Positions 1 to 12,175 of a stretch of DNA of 64,000 nucleotides are shown here, one piece after another. Under the pieces are notes generated by a model that did not search any database, was not told where the DNA came from, and was given only the letters and a program-made list of their open reading frames with translations. Every line of letters begins with the position of its first letter. Within the stretch, counting starts at the first letter, position 1. Position numbers and translations under genes: made by a program. The DNA comes from Alopecurus myosuroides (lineage: Eukaryota > Streptophyta > Magnoliopsida > Poales > Poaceae). The DNA lies in assembly GCA_028641055.1 (NCBI GenBank), contig CM054061.1:29065523-29129522 (forward strand), in the 5' to 3' direction.

Positions 1-244
1 TCCTTACAAGATGCGGCCAGAGTCCTACTCGGAGTCCTCTTGTCACCCCCCAAGTCTTGGACTCCACGGTTTACACCGCCTCTCGGGTCTTCTGGAACTC
101 CCTTCCTTTGGGCCGGGTCATCAACACGATCACTGGCCCATTAATAACACCTGGCCCAGTATCACAGCGCAAGGCCTCGTGTAGATCCCCTTCGGCCGGG
201 TCTTGTCCCAGGCATGGGCCCGCCGGGTTATCATCCCCCCAATA
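1..244 (-). repeat. 3' LTR of the Gypsy element (partial)
   Basis: Bases 1-244 align with 12506-12747 with only scattered differences, and both share the ends near a C-run followed by AATA/AACA. The window starts inside this LTR, so about 330 bp are missing. The bases just right of it (245-253), read on the minus strand, give GGGGACTAC, a weak candidate polypurine tract. Confidence 0.88.
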
Positions 245-1147
245 GTAGTCCCCAGAATAGCTTGGGAGTCTTGGTTTGCGCGCTTTTCTTATAGCTTCAA
301 ACCCTTGAGCCAACCATGAAGTGCATGCTATTCCCTGCAAAATAATAAATATTTACACATACAATGCCACGGGTTAAATTGCTTTAACTATAGCCAGGCC
401 AGCTCTTTCGATGGTCCATATAATAACCCTGCTATCACACTAGCCGAATATCGTCTCTTGGATCAATTCTCAAGACATACATTCCATAACCCGGCTTTCA
501 TATCCTTCACAAGCAAGTCCGAGTAACAATTTTGAGTCCGGCTATTTTGGCGGTCATCTGTAACTCGGCTGCCTGATAATAACTTCCCAAGATCTCATTC
601 CCGTAATCAACGGGCCGAGTTTATCTTTCCGCAAATCTCTCCATTTTACCGTTTGGCATTCTAGGGTTTCACTGCGCCTATAAATATTGGGCCCCAGGAA
701 AAACCCTAACCCCAAACGCCACCACACTTCCTCTTCTTCTCCTTCCTCCAAGCACACCATTGGAGCCCAAAGGCCCGAGCTCAAAGCTTGAGCCACCGGA
801 CTTCGCGCGCCCCGTTGACCTCGACAGCCGGGCCGCCGCTCCGCGCCGCTGTTCCATGCCGCTGCGCTCGCCGGGCGTCACCTTCAAGATCCCGCCGCGC
901 CATTGGAGCCCGGACCTCAAGCTCGAAGCTCGAACACGAACCCGCACGCGCGCCGCCATCACCCTCTAGAACCGGGCCGCCGCTCCACGTCGCTCTTACC
1001 GGACCTCACTCCACCGCCGTTCTCCGGTAAGCATTTCAAGATCTAGGTTTTCACCTTTAGATCTTGAGTTCGTGTTCATCGTGCTTTTCGCCTTCATTTT
1101 TTCCATTGCTTTGTTTTTAATTTTCGGTTCCTTCTAGATCCATTTCA
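245..1147. other. 3' non-coding region of Gypsy element with promoter and leader of the antisense gene
   Basis: No protein of the sense strand is seen here. The plus strand contains a TATA box (679-686) and then a pyrimidine- and GC-rich stretch (about 710-1030) that looks like the 5' leader of the antisense gene starting at 1148. The short ORFs at 760-1030 are GC-rich leader translations without recognisable domains. Confidence 0.6.
679..686 (+). promoter_or_regulatory. TATA box for the antisense gene
   Basis: TATAAATA is preceded by GCGCC and followed about 30 bp later by a CT-rich leader, a classical plant core-promoter layout. It is on the strand opposite to gag-pol and 460 bp ahead of the first ATG (1148) of the antisense gene, so it probably drives that gene rather than the retrotransposon. 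Confidence 0.6.
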
Positions 1148-4100
1148 ATGGCACCCAAGGCCGCCTCCAAGTCCAAGGGCAAGGCCCCGTCTTTGAAGAA
1201 AAAGCCGGGTCAATCCATTTCGGCTAACTGGGCTAAGTCGATCGTTATGCTGGAAAAACTAGAGGAGCTTGCCGAGTCTGGGGTCCTTCCCCCCCTAGTC
1301 GGAGATCTCCTGGAGAGCGCCCGAGGAGGAGACCCGGCCTTCACCCTAATCAGGTGAAGTTTTCATCTTTCTTGAGCACGTGACCCGGGGTTTCCGCCCC
1401 CCGGGTCATCCTTTCTTTTGTGAAGTTCTCCATCATTACAAGCTCTGGGTCTTTGATATAGGCCCAAACTCGATTTTAAACATTTTCCACTTCATTGTTC
1501 TCTGCGAAGCTTATCTTTGCATCGCCTCCAACCTTGCTTTGTTCCTGGAACTTTTCCAATGCAAGCCTTGTCGTGAAAACACGGATGGACCCCTCCTTGT
1601 CTGTGGGGGCGTGTCCATCCAGAGACGCAAGAAATCGTTGATGCCGACTCCCAGCCTTCATTCCCACGTGAAGCACTGGCAGAAAACGTTCTTTTATTGC
1701 AAGGACACATCCAGACCAGGCGAAAAGCCTTTGCCGGGTTTTTCCACGGACACCCTTTCTCTTAGCGATAACTTAAGCGCTTTTGCTCCAGAAACCGACA
1801 GACAATCTATTCAACCACTCCTTCACAAGTTAGCCGTCTTTGCTGCCCACGGTCTGTGTGGGTTAAACCTGATCAAGACCTGGATCAGCTGTAGGATCCA
1901 GCCCAATAGCATTCGCCCAAAGCTGCTCTGCGAATACTCGGGCCATCTGACCGACTCTCTCTGATACTCGGAGAAGTCATACCCGGCCGCAGACGTCAAC
2001 AAGGTTATGAAAAAATTCTTGGCTGAGAAGATGGATGCCATCAAGAGAGTTTCTGGGCTCTCCCCCTTCTCTCGCTCAAACCCGGCTCCACCAGCAAGAA
2101 CCGGCTAATCCCTTTTGTACCGATTGATTTTTTTAACTCATATATACTAACTTTTATCTCTCCTGCTTTTGACCCAGGAATCTGAGGAATGGTGGAAGAT
2201 TGTCACCCCTCCCCCCTCTGAAAAATCGGAAGAGGAAGAGCCGAGTGACAGCGAAGAAGGTGATTCGAGTTACTGAACAAGTACTTTGTTAACTTACTAG
2301 ATCAAGATTCTCCTCACACCTTTATTCATGACAATACACCACCATCACTAGCACCGGCTAACAAGGCCGATTCTTAAACGGAAGAGAGCGAGCCCGAGCA
2401 AACTGAAGCCGGGTTAAGCAAGAAAAGGAAGCCCAGGGGGGTCACATTCAAGGTGCCATACTCCTCCATGACCACAGAGCCGTACACATATTCCGGAATG
2501 TGCAAACTTAATGAATATCTAACCACGGTATCGTCTATGAAGGCCACATCTCCTCCACCCAAGCGACGGGCAACCCGGACTTCTCCGGGTGACGAGCCCC
2601 TCAACCCCGGAATCTCTCTGTCGCCTGCTCGCCGAGCCGGTACTCCTTCAACTTATCCTGACTGCACTCCTCAAAAATATCCATCTCCGTATCATCCATT
2701 AGCCGGACAACTCCGAGTCTCACTTTCCAATTCTTTATCAGTGTCCTCCGGGTCTAGCAATGATCTGCTCAACAACTTTGTCGTGAATACCGGGTAATTT
2801 TCATACCTTGCTTGTCAATACCTCTATACTTTGTAGGTGTTACTTTTATAATCCACTAACACTTTCCTTTTCCTTCCTTCAGGGCTAAGGTCACACTCAG
2901 CGACCCAGTTGAGACCCATGTCGATGATCCGACGGCGAAAGACTCGGAGAGCGCCGCTAAGCCACCACCTATTGAAGAGCAAGAGCCGGCTAACACGGCC
3001 AACCCAAGGACCGAGTCTCCTCCTCCCGCGCATCAGTCGGCTGATCCCGATGTTGAATATCTTGGGACGCAAAGGGCGGCCCCTGCTCCAAATACCGCAG
3101 CGACCAGAGTCGACACAGGGAAACAGGAGGCAACGCCACCACCGGGTGATCAGAATGCCGGCTCTTCCAGGCCGACTCTCAGCGGCCATGAGTTTGAAAA
3201 GCTGCTGAAGGAGTATCGCTCCCTGAAGGCAACTGAGGAGGAGATTATCGAGTCTCTGGCAGCTGAGCATCAGGTTAGTTTAACTAGTACTATTTATATA
3301 CTCATCCTAGTCCCCAAGTTCCGAATGAACTATCCACAGTCATTCGGTACTTTGCAACTATACAGTCTTTCTTATGCAACTTCATATCATTGCCGACTGT
3401 TGGCAAAGACCAATGAACTCCTGCAAGCTGAAACAAAACTCCGTGAAGACCTGGAGGCCAACGTCAAGGAGCTCTCCAAGCAGTGCAAGAAGTATAAGAA
3501 GAGACTCCACGCCACTGAAGAGGTTGTGAAGAAACTCTCAACTTTCATCGCCGAGACTTATAACTCCATCATAGGTAATGCACATCTAAATTTCTGACTA
3601 TCGCCTTGTATTTCTCGGAATTCCCGTTTTAGGATTTTTTTGACCCGGATCTCACTATCTTACTTCTCTTTTTGTACTTCAGGTCCGGGTGAAGTTGCTG
3701 GGGAACATGATGATCTCAAAAAGCTGAAAATACTCAAGACTGTCATCCGACAATTTTCGGCAGGGACAAAATGGACTCTTGAAGCTGTGAAGTGGACCGG
3801 TACCTACGCCGGTGTAATACAAATGCTTGAAGCGTACTCGACAATTCCTGCCTGGATTGATATCTGGAAGCGCTCAGCCTGCCGGGTTGGAGTGATACAC
3901 GCCCTTGCACTGGCTAAAGCCTATTATCCCAAGATTGAGCCAGCAACGCTTGTGAATGGGTTTCCCGAGTTTAATACTGATGGTTCTAAATTCACGGGAA
4001 AAGACCTCAAGGCCATCAATGCCCAGATCCGTTACTCGGCCAGCTTGATTGCCGAAAATCTCAATGTAGACAAGCTTACCCCCCATATAATGCTGAGGAT

Positions 4101-4343
4101 AAACCGGTGCCCTCCGAATTCCCTGCTCCTTTTGATATATTAACTCGATACAAGGAAGAGGTCGCCAAGAAAAAGGCCGAGGCCGGTTCTTTTCCAACGT
4201 CATCGACTTCGATTGTTCCTCCTCCAACTCGCGCTGATTCCGCGGTTGACCCGGACATTGCGACAGAGAAGGCAACAGAGGAGAATACCGAAGACCCGAC
4301 CGCCAGGACCACTCGTGATGACTCGGCTACGGCAGCCAAGTAA
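1148..4343 (+). pseudogene. Antisense extra gene of Tat element (plant 'putative gypsy-type transposon' protein), multi-exon, broken
   Basis: Coding blocks on the plus strand join across GT..AG-like gaps. They are about 1148-2105, 2178-2259, 2301-2793, 2883-3273, 3409-3574 and 3683-4343. The first block has the fold seen in the grass family usually labelled putative gypsy-type transposon domain (Transposase_28-like): GEVFIFLEH, then FFCEVLHHYKL, PNSILNIFHFIVLCEAYL. The middle is acidic and proline-rich. Blocks five and six are coiled-coil-like (EVVKKLSTFIAETYNSI) and then a conserved helical domain (WTGTYAGVIQMLEAYS). Breaks are a frameshift near 1350, TGA at 1962-1964, TAA at 2375-2377, a frameshift near 4093, and no clear GT after block one. 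It is antisense to gag-pol and ends 1.1 kb from the integrase end, convergent with it. The function of the family is unknown. Confidence 0.7.
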
Positions 4344-5458
4344 TGTTCTTATTTTTATCAGCAAACAAGCATTCGGCCAATAGGCATTGTAATATGCCTT
4401 TTACACTTGTTATTTGATAGTGCGCCTATGCACTTTTGATACTATTCCTCTGGTTTATAATACATTTAAACTCCTGTGGTTTCGATGACCCTTTTGGTTG
4501 TCGCTTTAATATGCGCGTTACAAAATCATTTTGGCACAGCTTCATCTATTATATGCTTTGTGAGAAAGATGCCGAGTCTTGACTTTAAAATTGTGAAGAA
4601 TTTCTCACAATTCCCCAAGACCCGGATTCTAGGTCTTAGGCATCTTAGCTTGAGAATTTTTGTTTCTCAAGTCCCCAAGTCCCAAATTTTGGTTGTTATG
4701 TACTTATATATTTTGAAGTTGCGCGCAATATGCGATGAGCTTCCGGCTGTTGCCTTTGCCCTGTGTAACTTATGGTTTAGATGACCCTTTTGACTCTTTT
4801 GGTTATAAGCCGATTTTCGCATGGATTTTCGATATTGCTATAACTCTAGTAAAAACAGGGCCAGGCAAGTCCCCATGGGCATCATGACTGATTGGATTTA
4901 TAGGTTAGCAAACACGCCATTTTGATGCGAGTTAAATCAAGCTTAAACGAAAGAGGTCAAGAAAAAAAATTGGCTCTATTGTCCGGGTTATGAGATTGTA
5001 ACTGTACTTATTACAAGTAATCAGTCCCCACAACCGATTGGCATCATGGCCGGGTCTTAGTGTACAACTGTGCTATTCAAGCAATCAACCCCCAAGACCT
5101 AAATATATGTACTATGCAACAGTAGGCCTTCTGCTCTACCGGCTTACAAATAGCTTGGGTTCTAGAAAGGAAAAGATGTGCAGATTATACTCACTAAATC
5201 ATATTTAACTAAAATAACTCACCAGTAAATACGGGGCATGGTTTAACTACAGAAAAATATGCAAGACATTAACAAAATTCAAAGAACATAATGATTATCA
5301 TGATTTAACCATCTCTTTATTAATGTGAAAATGTTAGGTCAGCAGGCCGCCTCATTAAAAACCCTCCAGTCCCCTTAGGTACCCTGGATAGGAAAAGAGT
5401 GCGTCTGAAACCTGCTGCCTGTTACATCGTGTAATACAATTTGCAAACTGAGCTTATG
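4344..5458. other. Non-coding spacer between antisense gene and integrase
   Basis: This is AT-leaning sequence without a supportable protein on either strand. It lies between the convergent 3' ends of the antisense gene and of pol, so it presumably holds the 3' untranslated parts of both. No structural repeat was found. Confidence 0.6.
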
Positions 5459-6568
5459 CTAAGTGTAGTAAGGACGTAGCTGAGCCACGTTCCATGGTCG
5501 TTCACGCTCTTGCATGGAAGAGGTGGAATGAGCAGTATCATTCACATAATCCGACTCTTCCCTTGCATCCACCAGATAATACGATCCGTTGTGTAAATTC
5601 CGGCTTATAATGAACGGACCCTCCCATGGAGGAGACAACTTGTGTTTTCTTTCCTTGGATTGCACCAAACGTAGCACCAGGCATCCTTCTTGAAAAACAC
5701 GCGTTTTGACCCGGCGGCTATGGTATCGCCGTAAATCCTGCTGATATATTGCAGACCGCTCCAAGGCTTGTTCCCTGTGCTCTTCTAACATATCCACAGC
5801 GTCTTGCCGGGTCTTCTCATTCTCTACCTCAACATAAGCCGACACTCGTGGCAAATCATGGATAATATCGTTTGGGAGAACTGCCTCTGCACCATAAACC
5901 ATAAAAAACGGAGTCATCTGAGTGGACCTGTTAGGTGTAGTATTGATTCCCCAAACAACAGAAGGTAACTCCTCCACCCATGCCCCAGCAGCTCTGAGAC
6001 ACGGGACTCGCAGTCGTGGTTTTAACCCACGCAGTAGCTCTTGGTTTGCTCTCTCCACCTGACCATTGGCTTGTGGATGGGTTACCGAGGCTACGTCAAG
6101 TCTAATACCATTGTTTCCACAAAACTTTTCCATCTCTCCTAAGGACATGTTGGTTCCATTGTCTGTGATTATGCTATGGGGGTATCCAAACCGATATATG
6201 ATCTTCTTCAAGAATTTCACAGCTGTGGCCGCCTCACAGTTTGTCACTGGCATAACCTCAACCCAATTTGTGAACTTATCCACGGCTACCAATAAATGAG
6301 TCTTTTTGCACGGAGACATATGGAAAGGGCCTACCATATCCATACCCCAAACCGCAAATGGCCAGGTCAATGGGATTGTCCGCAACTCCATAGCCGGTAC
6401 ATGGATTTGCCGAGCATACCTCTGGCACCCATCGCACCTTGCAACCAAACGTTCTGCATCTGCCAAAGCTGTAAGCCAAAAGAAACCATGCCAATATGCC
6501 TTGGCCACAATGGATCTTGTGGAGGCATGGTGTCCGCAATCACCTTCATGAATTTCCTTCAATATTTA
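5459..6568 (-). pseudogene. Integrase domain of Gypsy pol
   Basis: The reading frame shows the zinc-binding HHCC region (HEGDCGHH ... CDGCQRYAR). The DDE core follows: WGMDMVGPF with the first Asp, IITDNGTNM with the second, and HPQANGQVERANQ with the Glu. The C-terminal part ends in WNVAQLRPYYT with no chromodomain. The frame is continuous with the RNase H region, separated only by a TAA at 6566-6568, so a single nonsense codon splits pol here. All three catalytic residues are present. In the intact family integrase inserts the cDNA into the host chromosome. Here it could only be made by readthrough. Confidence 0.9.
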
Positions 6569-7636
6569 CCGGCCTTCCTCTTGAGCTACGCAGCGTAAAA
6601 AGACGCCTGTAGCACTTCTCTTGTAAAGCTCACCACCAATGATGGAATAACCTTTTGCCCGTCTCTGGATTTGCCGGGCTACGACTTCCAGCTGTGGTAA
6701 CTCGCCCTGCAATAGAAACGCCAGGAACGGCTCAGTCCACTCTGGAATAGCGCGCACCGCGGCCACAAACTCCAAATCCGGGTCTTGGTGAACTATTTCT
6801 TCTTCTGACTCGGTTTTAACGGAAGGCCGCCATAACTCATCCAAGAAAACATTAGGTGGAACCGGCTCTCGACGGGAGCCGAGTCTCGACAGCGCGTCTG
6901 TAGCCTCGTTCTTTCGCCGGTCAATGTGCTCCACCTGGTATCCTGAGAAAGACCCGACAACTTTGTCCACCTCTCTCCGGTATGCTGCCATTGTCGCATC
7001 CTTCCTGTCCCATGTTCCTGAGGCCTGCTGTACAACAAGATCCGAGTCTCCGTAGCACATTATACGCTTAATGTTCATCTCCTTTGCTACACGCAAGCCA
7101 TGTAACAAGGCCTCGTACTCAGCTACGTTGTTAGAGCAATCAAAGTGAATTTGCAAGACGTAACATAACTTATCTCCTTTTGGCGATGTGAGCACCACAC
7201 CAGCTCCTGATCCTTCGTACTGCTTGGAACCGTCGAAATGCATAACCCAGGACTCTGAACTTGGCACCAACAAGGGTACGCTTGTCTGAGTCCAATCATT
7301 AACAAAATCAACCAGCACCTGAGACTTGATTGCAGACTGGGGCTCATAATTGATATGATAATCACCCATCTCGATGGCCCATTTGGCTACACTTCCTGTA
7401 GCATCCAAATTTCTTATGATATCTACCATGGGTATGGAACTTACTACAGTAATGGGGTGTTCTTGAAAATACGGCTTCAATTTCCGACTGACCATGAATA
7501 CCCCAAAAACCAGTTTCTGCCAATGCGGGTACCGCTGCTTTGCTTCTGATAAGACCTCGCTTACATAATAAACCGGCCATTGCACCGGGTAGTCCTTCCC
7601 ATCCTCTTTTCACTCAACCACGACTACTGCACTAAC
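6569..7636 (-). pseudogene. RNase H domain and RT connection of Gypsy pol
   Basis: The clean frame starts at 7585 (VQWPVYYVSEVLSEAKQRYP, the tether after RT). It runs through an RNase H with the four expected acidic residues: MHFDGSK, NNVAEYEALLHG, CYGDSDLVVQQ and NEATDALSRL. It then enters the linker to integrase. Upstream, a TGA at about 7611-7613 and a one-base frameshift near 7670 separate it from the RT frame. RNase H degrades the RNA strand during reverse transcription. Its active site looks intact although the polyprotein is not. Confidence 0.88.
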
Positions 7637-9072
7637 TACCAGAGGCCCGGCCGCAACATAGAACAACATGGGCTCTTTGGACCCGGTGCTGCCAGAACCG
7701 GTGCTTCAGACAACTGCTTCTTCAGATCTTCGAACGCCTCATCCGCCTCTTGATCCCATACGAATTTGTCTGTTTTCTTCAAGAGTTGGTATAAGGGTAT
7801 TGCTTTTTCTCCGAGCCGAGATATAAACTGGCTCAGTGCTGCCACGCATCCTGTAAGTTTCTGGACATGTTTTAATTCCTCTGGCTTTTTTAGGCTCTGA
7901 ATAGCTTTGATCTTCTCCGGGTTAGCCTCGATTCCCCGCTCAGAAACGATGAAACCGAGTAATTTTCCCGCAGGAACTCCGAATACGCATTTTGTTGGGT
8001 TGAGATTTATTTGATATCTCCTCAGCTTTTTGAATGTCTCTTTCAGGTTATCAACGAATGTTTCTGCGTTCCTTGTTTTCATCACCACTTCATCAACGTA
8101 AGCATGGACATTGCGTCCAATCTGATCCTCGAAACACTTCTGGATGCACCGCTGATATGTTGCGCCAGCGTTTTTCAATCCAAAGGTCATGGTTTTGTAA
8201 CAAAAGGCTCCAAAGGGGGTTATGAATGACGTCTTCTCCCAATCCTCCTCTTTGAGCTTTATCTGATGATACCCGGAATATGCATCCAGAAAACATAGCA
8301 GGTCACTTCCTGCCACTGCATCTATGATCTGGACTATCCTTGGAAGGGCAAACGGATCTTTTGGACAATGCTTGTTGAGGCTCGTGTAATCTATGCACAT
8401 TCTACACTCATTATTCTTTTTCAACACTAAAACCGGGTTTGCCAACCACTGGGGGTGGAAGACCTCCACGATAAAACCGGCCGCCAAGAGCCGAGCTACC
8501 TCTGCTCCTATATCTTTTCTTCTTTCCTCATTCATTTTCCTCAAACCCTGCTTCACTGGACGGGACTTGGGATCAATGTGTAAGCTGTGTTCAGCAAGTT
8601 CAGTCGAGATACCCGACATGTCTCTAGGTGTCCAAGCAAAGACATCCTGATTCTTGCGGATAAACTCGATAAGCGCGCCTTCCTCCTTGCTATCCAGGTT
8701 TGAACCTATGGCAAACTGCTTGGAAGAATCGCCCTCAGTGAAAGCCACCATCTTTGTGTCTTGGGCTGCTTTAAACTTAGCTCTCTCATCATCAGTATTT
8801 GGTTTCTTCAGAGCGGTTCGATCTTCCAGGTCTACCTGAGACCTGTAATACCTGAGTTCCTCCTTTGCACAAGTTTGTTCTGCAAGTGCCGCATCTCCCT
8901 CATCACACTCTGCTGCCACGACCCTGTTCCCATGTATAGTGATGGTTCGTTTAGGACCCGGGATCTTCAACTGTAAGTACACGTAACACGGCCTTGCCAT
9001 GAATTTGGCGTAAGCTGGCCTTCCAAACAGTGCATGATAATGACTACGCAACTTCACCACCTCGAATATGAG
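7637..9072 (-). pseudogene. Reverse transcriptase of Gypsy pol with altered YVDD box
   Basis: This is a long frame on the minus strand, with protease C-terminus (ALFGRPAYAKFMA), linker, then RT. RT landmarks are FIVEVFHPQWLANPVLV, CIDYTSLNKHCPKDPFALP, LCFLDAYSGYHQI, FGLKNAGATYQR, the polymerase box YVDEVV, and LGFIVSERGIEANPEKI. The usual box is YVDD, with two catalytic aspartates. Here the second is Glu (codon 8089-8091), which would be expected to cripple catalysis. The frame continues upstream into protease through one TGA (9073-9075). The 3' end is lost to a frameshift near 7670. Confidence 0.9.
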
Positions 9073-9732
9073 TCATTCCACTCTGTAATTATCCTTGGAC
9101 TCTCCAAAAGCAACCTCTAGCATTATCTTTCCCTCAGGGCAGGCCGAGTGTCCTGGCACAATTCCATGGAAAACTGTGGAGCTTTTCTGCAGCTGAGATT
9201 CCTTGAGCCCCATACGTAAAAAGGTCTCCCAATATAAGATATTGATACTACTCCCGCCATCCATCAGAACCTTCTTTAGCTCGTAGCCATTGACCTGCGA
9301 TGCTACCACCAAAGCTAACACACCCGGATGTTCTATTGCTTCCGGGTGATCCCTCCTACTCCATGTTACTTCCTGATCTGACCATCTCAGGTATCTTGGA
9401 ACACCCGAGGAAACCGAATTTACAGCTCTTTTGAGTATCTTCCTCTCTCTCTTGGAAGTCCCGGTGGTGTGAACATGATATTGTCCTAACTGCCTTGGGT
9501 TGGCCTGGAAACCACCTGCCCCACCCTGGTTAGGACCCGGATTGCCAGCTCCTGCATTGCCTGCGGGGGGTGGTCCGTTGCCCGGGTTTCCACCCAGACC
9601 CGGTCCTCCTCCCCGGCCTGTACCCTGCAGAGCCTTCTGTATTTCTTCCTTTTTCCACCTCTGCAGATCCACACATTGTTCCAATGAATGATTAGCCGGC
9701 TTGCCATTCCTGCTATGGCGCGGGCAAGGCAT
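9073..9732 (-). pseudogene. Gag zinc knuckle and aspartic protease of Gypsy element
   Basis: The frame starts with a Cys/His cluster (CPRHSRNGKPANHSLEQC) typical of the nucleocapsid end of Tat-lineage gag. It runs through a glycine/proline/asparagine-rich linker and reaches the protease (ALVVASQVNGYELKKVLMDGGSSINILY). The active-site Asp is in DGGSS, the form usual for this lineage. Protease would cut the gag-pol precursor. A TGA at 9073-9075 interrupts the frame just before the conserved LFGRPAY region. The frame is unbroken on both sides, so this is a single nonsense change. Confidence 0.85.
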
Positions 9733-11895
9733 CTTGAAGGCTTCTATGTGATTAGCCGGCCGTGGTGGTCCTTGATAATTGTTTCCTCCGTTGAAGTTTC
9801 CATCCGCTCTGGGTCTTTCAAACCCGGCTTCAGCACTGGCGACTAACTCGGAGCCTCCCTCATACGGACGTTTGTGCTGACTGTTTCCATTACCGCCGTT
9901 GCTACCTCCATTATTATTCGGCGCAGTCCCATTTCTGGTTCTTCCATTATTGTTCGCACTAGATTTCCCTTTTTGTCCTCGATATCTTCTTCTGTGGTGT
10001 CAGTGGAGGCATGCTTGTTGCACGCGTCCATCAACTCCCCCATAGTAATTTCCGAAACATGCCTGCTGGATTTCATGTGTACTAATTTTTGCTCCAAGGG
10101 CGTATATCTGCATGTCTTCGCCATAGCTTGTATCGCATCCTTGGGCTGGATATCAGTGGAAGAGTGGAGTATCTCCATAACTCGGCGCACCCAGCTGCGT
10201 GCCGACTCTTCCTTCCTCTGCACACACCGATCCAAGTCATCAATCGTGTATAATTTCCTGCAAGTTCCATGAAAGTGCTTGACGAAAGCCGACTTGAGAT
10301 CGCTCCATGAACTGATAGATTTCTCAGGCAAGTTATTGAACCACAATTTAGCTCCTCCTTCGGACATCATGAGATACATAAACTTGGCTTGGAGCTTTTC
10401 TGAAGCGTTGCGAATAGACATAGCCATCTCGTAACTTCTTAACCAGGTCTCAGGGTCCATGGTTGGCTCGTAGTTGACAACTTTACCCGGCTCCTTGAAC
10501 TTGTCCGGGTAAGGCTCGGCCCTGATAGCGTCTGGTAAGCATTTGGGTCCGGCTAAGTTTGTCAGCACTGGCCTTACTCTCGAAACGTGTGAAACCTCGG
10601 CTGCCGCAGCGGGAGGCGCGCCAATTACCGGACCTCGTACCGCAGAGCCGGCCGCACGCCTTGCCCGGGAACTGTCCACAATAGCCTGTGCAGCTGAAAC
10701 TGCTGGAGCTGCTGGCCTAAGTGGAGGAGGCAGCATTTGCTGCTGCTCTGCCCTCCGTCGTGCTGATACCGACTGAATGTTCCTCGTATTGCCTTCCTGC
10801 CGACTGATATATGGTGTCCCGTGCATCCCACTCCTGTTATCCGGGTAATTGGCATGTTGAGCCACCGCGGTGCGTAACATCTCTATAGCCCGCCGGGTCT
10901 CTATCGCTTGAGGCGATTCTCCCAGTGGGATACGGTCGAGCGCTAAAGTTGCGGCGTACACATTGTCCATAGGGTTGTTGAAGTGACCCGGTGGGGTATG
11001 GAATCGTGATGGCTGTGGATGCACAGTATTGCCCCAGGCACCCCAACGGGTAGCACAGGTGACCCGGCCGGTACATTCGCTGTTTGTCCTCCAAGCGTCG
11101 CTCCTGCATACCCGGTTCCTTGGTTCACAATCGGGATCGGCTGGTCTTGAGGTGTGACAAACAATGCGGCTGGCTGTAGGGCTCCGCCTGTTGCTGGCAG
11201 TCTCATCTGATGCCTCTGATTATATACTCTAGTCGTTTGTGCCTGTATACGGTCCTCTAACTCATCCAGCCAGCGCTGGCGCGCGGCCATCTGTAATTTC
11301 TCGGCCTCTACGTCTCTCCTTTATTGTTCCAACGCTCGTCGGGCTACATCCAGGTCCCTGGCCCGGGCCGCTGTGTTCTCCGGGGTTATTACCGTAGCTA
11401 ACACTGTGGGATCCAAGATCAAGTTGTTGCTGAAAAGAGTCGGATTTGGTGGGTGTGATGTTCCCGCACCGGCTGTTCTGTTCGCCCTGAATCCGAACAT
11501 GTTCCTATGATGAGCAGTTTCGCCTGTTTCACTGGTGACAGATGTTTGCTCGCCATCGACCCGGGCTCCGGCGGGTCTCCATTAACCGGCATCTGCTGCT
11601 GGGCCAGTGGTTGCGCCGCACCAGCCGCGGCTAATGTCACATCCCCCTGGTTTAGATTTATCGCATGGGCTATGTAGACCGCGACTCAGCGCGCAATGCC
11701 TGGTGACGATTCATACTCTTCTTCCTCGCAGCTATTCTCCTCATACCGATCTTCGAGCAGATGCAGGATAGATTCGGTATCATCATCTTTGTTAACCCGG
11801 CCACGCGGGGTCCATGCCGGCTCCTCCGGCTGTTCCCTCTTCGCGGCGGGTGCTTCCTCCGGTTCTGCCGTGCCTACCGACTCTTCACCATCCGA
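9733..11895 (-). pseudogene. Gag of Gypsy element, frameshifted
   Basis: The best block (11024 to 9843) has the retrotransposon gag domain: DPETWLRSYEMAMSIRNAS, AKLWFNNLPEKSISSWSDL, FVKHFHGTCRKLYTIDDL and ESARSWVRRVMEI. The N-terminal part is glutamine- and proline-rich and carries a coiled-coil-like stretch (ARQRWLDELEDRIQAQTTR, about 11284-11228) in another frame. Frameshifts occur near 11030 and between 11419 and 11290, and another separates this block from the zinc-knuckle frame near 9800. Gag would form the virus-like particle. This copy cannot make it in one piece. Confidence 0.8.
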
Positions 11896-12174
11896 CTAAA
11901 CGCGAGTAGCGGCCCCTGACACAGAATCATACTCATTATTGTCAGAAATTAAACCCGACGTACGTACCATACCCACGAAGACGTTGACGCGGCCGATCGT
12001 GATGACAGATCCGGTTTCCAGCAAGTCCGACTCTGGCCCCCAGCCATAATCGTCAACGATCTTCTCTCCTTCGGGGTTGGTGACGATCTCGCCGACAACA
12101 AGGTTCTTCATGCTTTCCAGAGCTTCTCCCGTGATATAAACACCTTTGGACGTAGGCCACACGGTGGGCGCCAA
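11896..12174 (-). pseudogene. Leader ORF downstream of PBS (N-terminal gag-related)
   Basis: This is an open frame of about 90 codons that begins inside the PBS (reads APTVWPTSKGV). It contains GSVITIGRVNVFVG and ends at 11896. The second Tat-type element of this window also reads APTVGPT across its PBS, and it has TIGSANIFIG in the following frame. The motif therefore seems to be a family trait and not chance. No start codon other than GTG/TTG is seen in this frame. The role is unknown, perhaps the gag N-terminus joined to later frames by lost continuity. Confidence 0.5.
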
Positions 12175-12175
12175 C
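12158..12175 (-). other. Primer-binding site of Gypsy element
   Basis: Directly inside the 5' LTR the minus strand reads GTTGGCGCCCACCGTGTG. TGGCGCCCACCGT is the PBS type common in Tat-lineage plant elements, and the second Gypsy element here has the same core. Confidence 0.75.

Noticed and set aside
1380..1964. Independent gene starting at 1380
   Set aside because: The frame extends upstream of 1380 without an ATG and continues the antisense gene after a frameshift, so it is one block of that gene.
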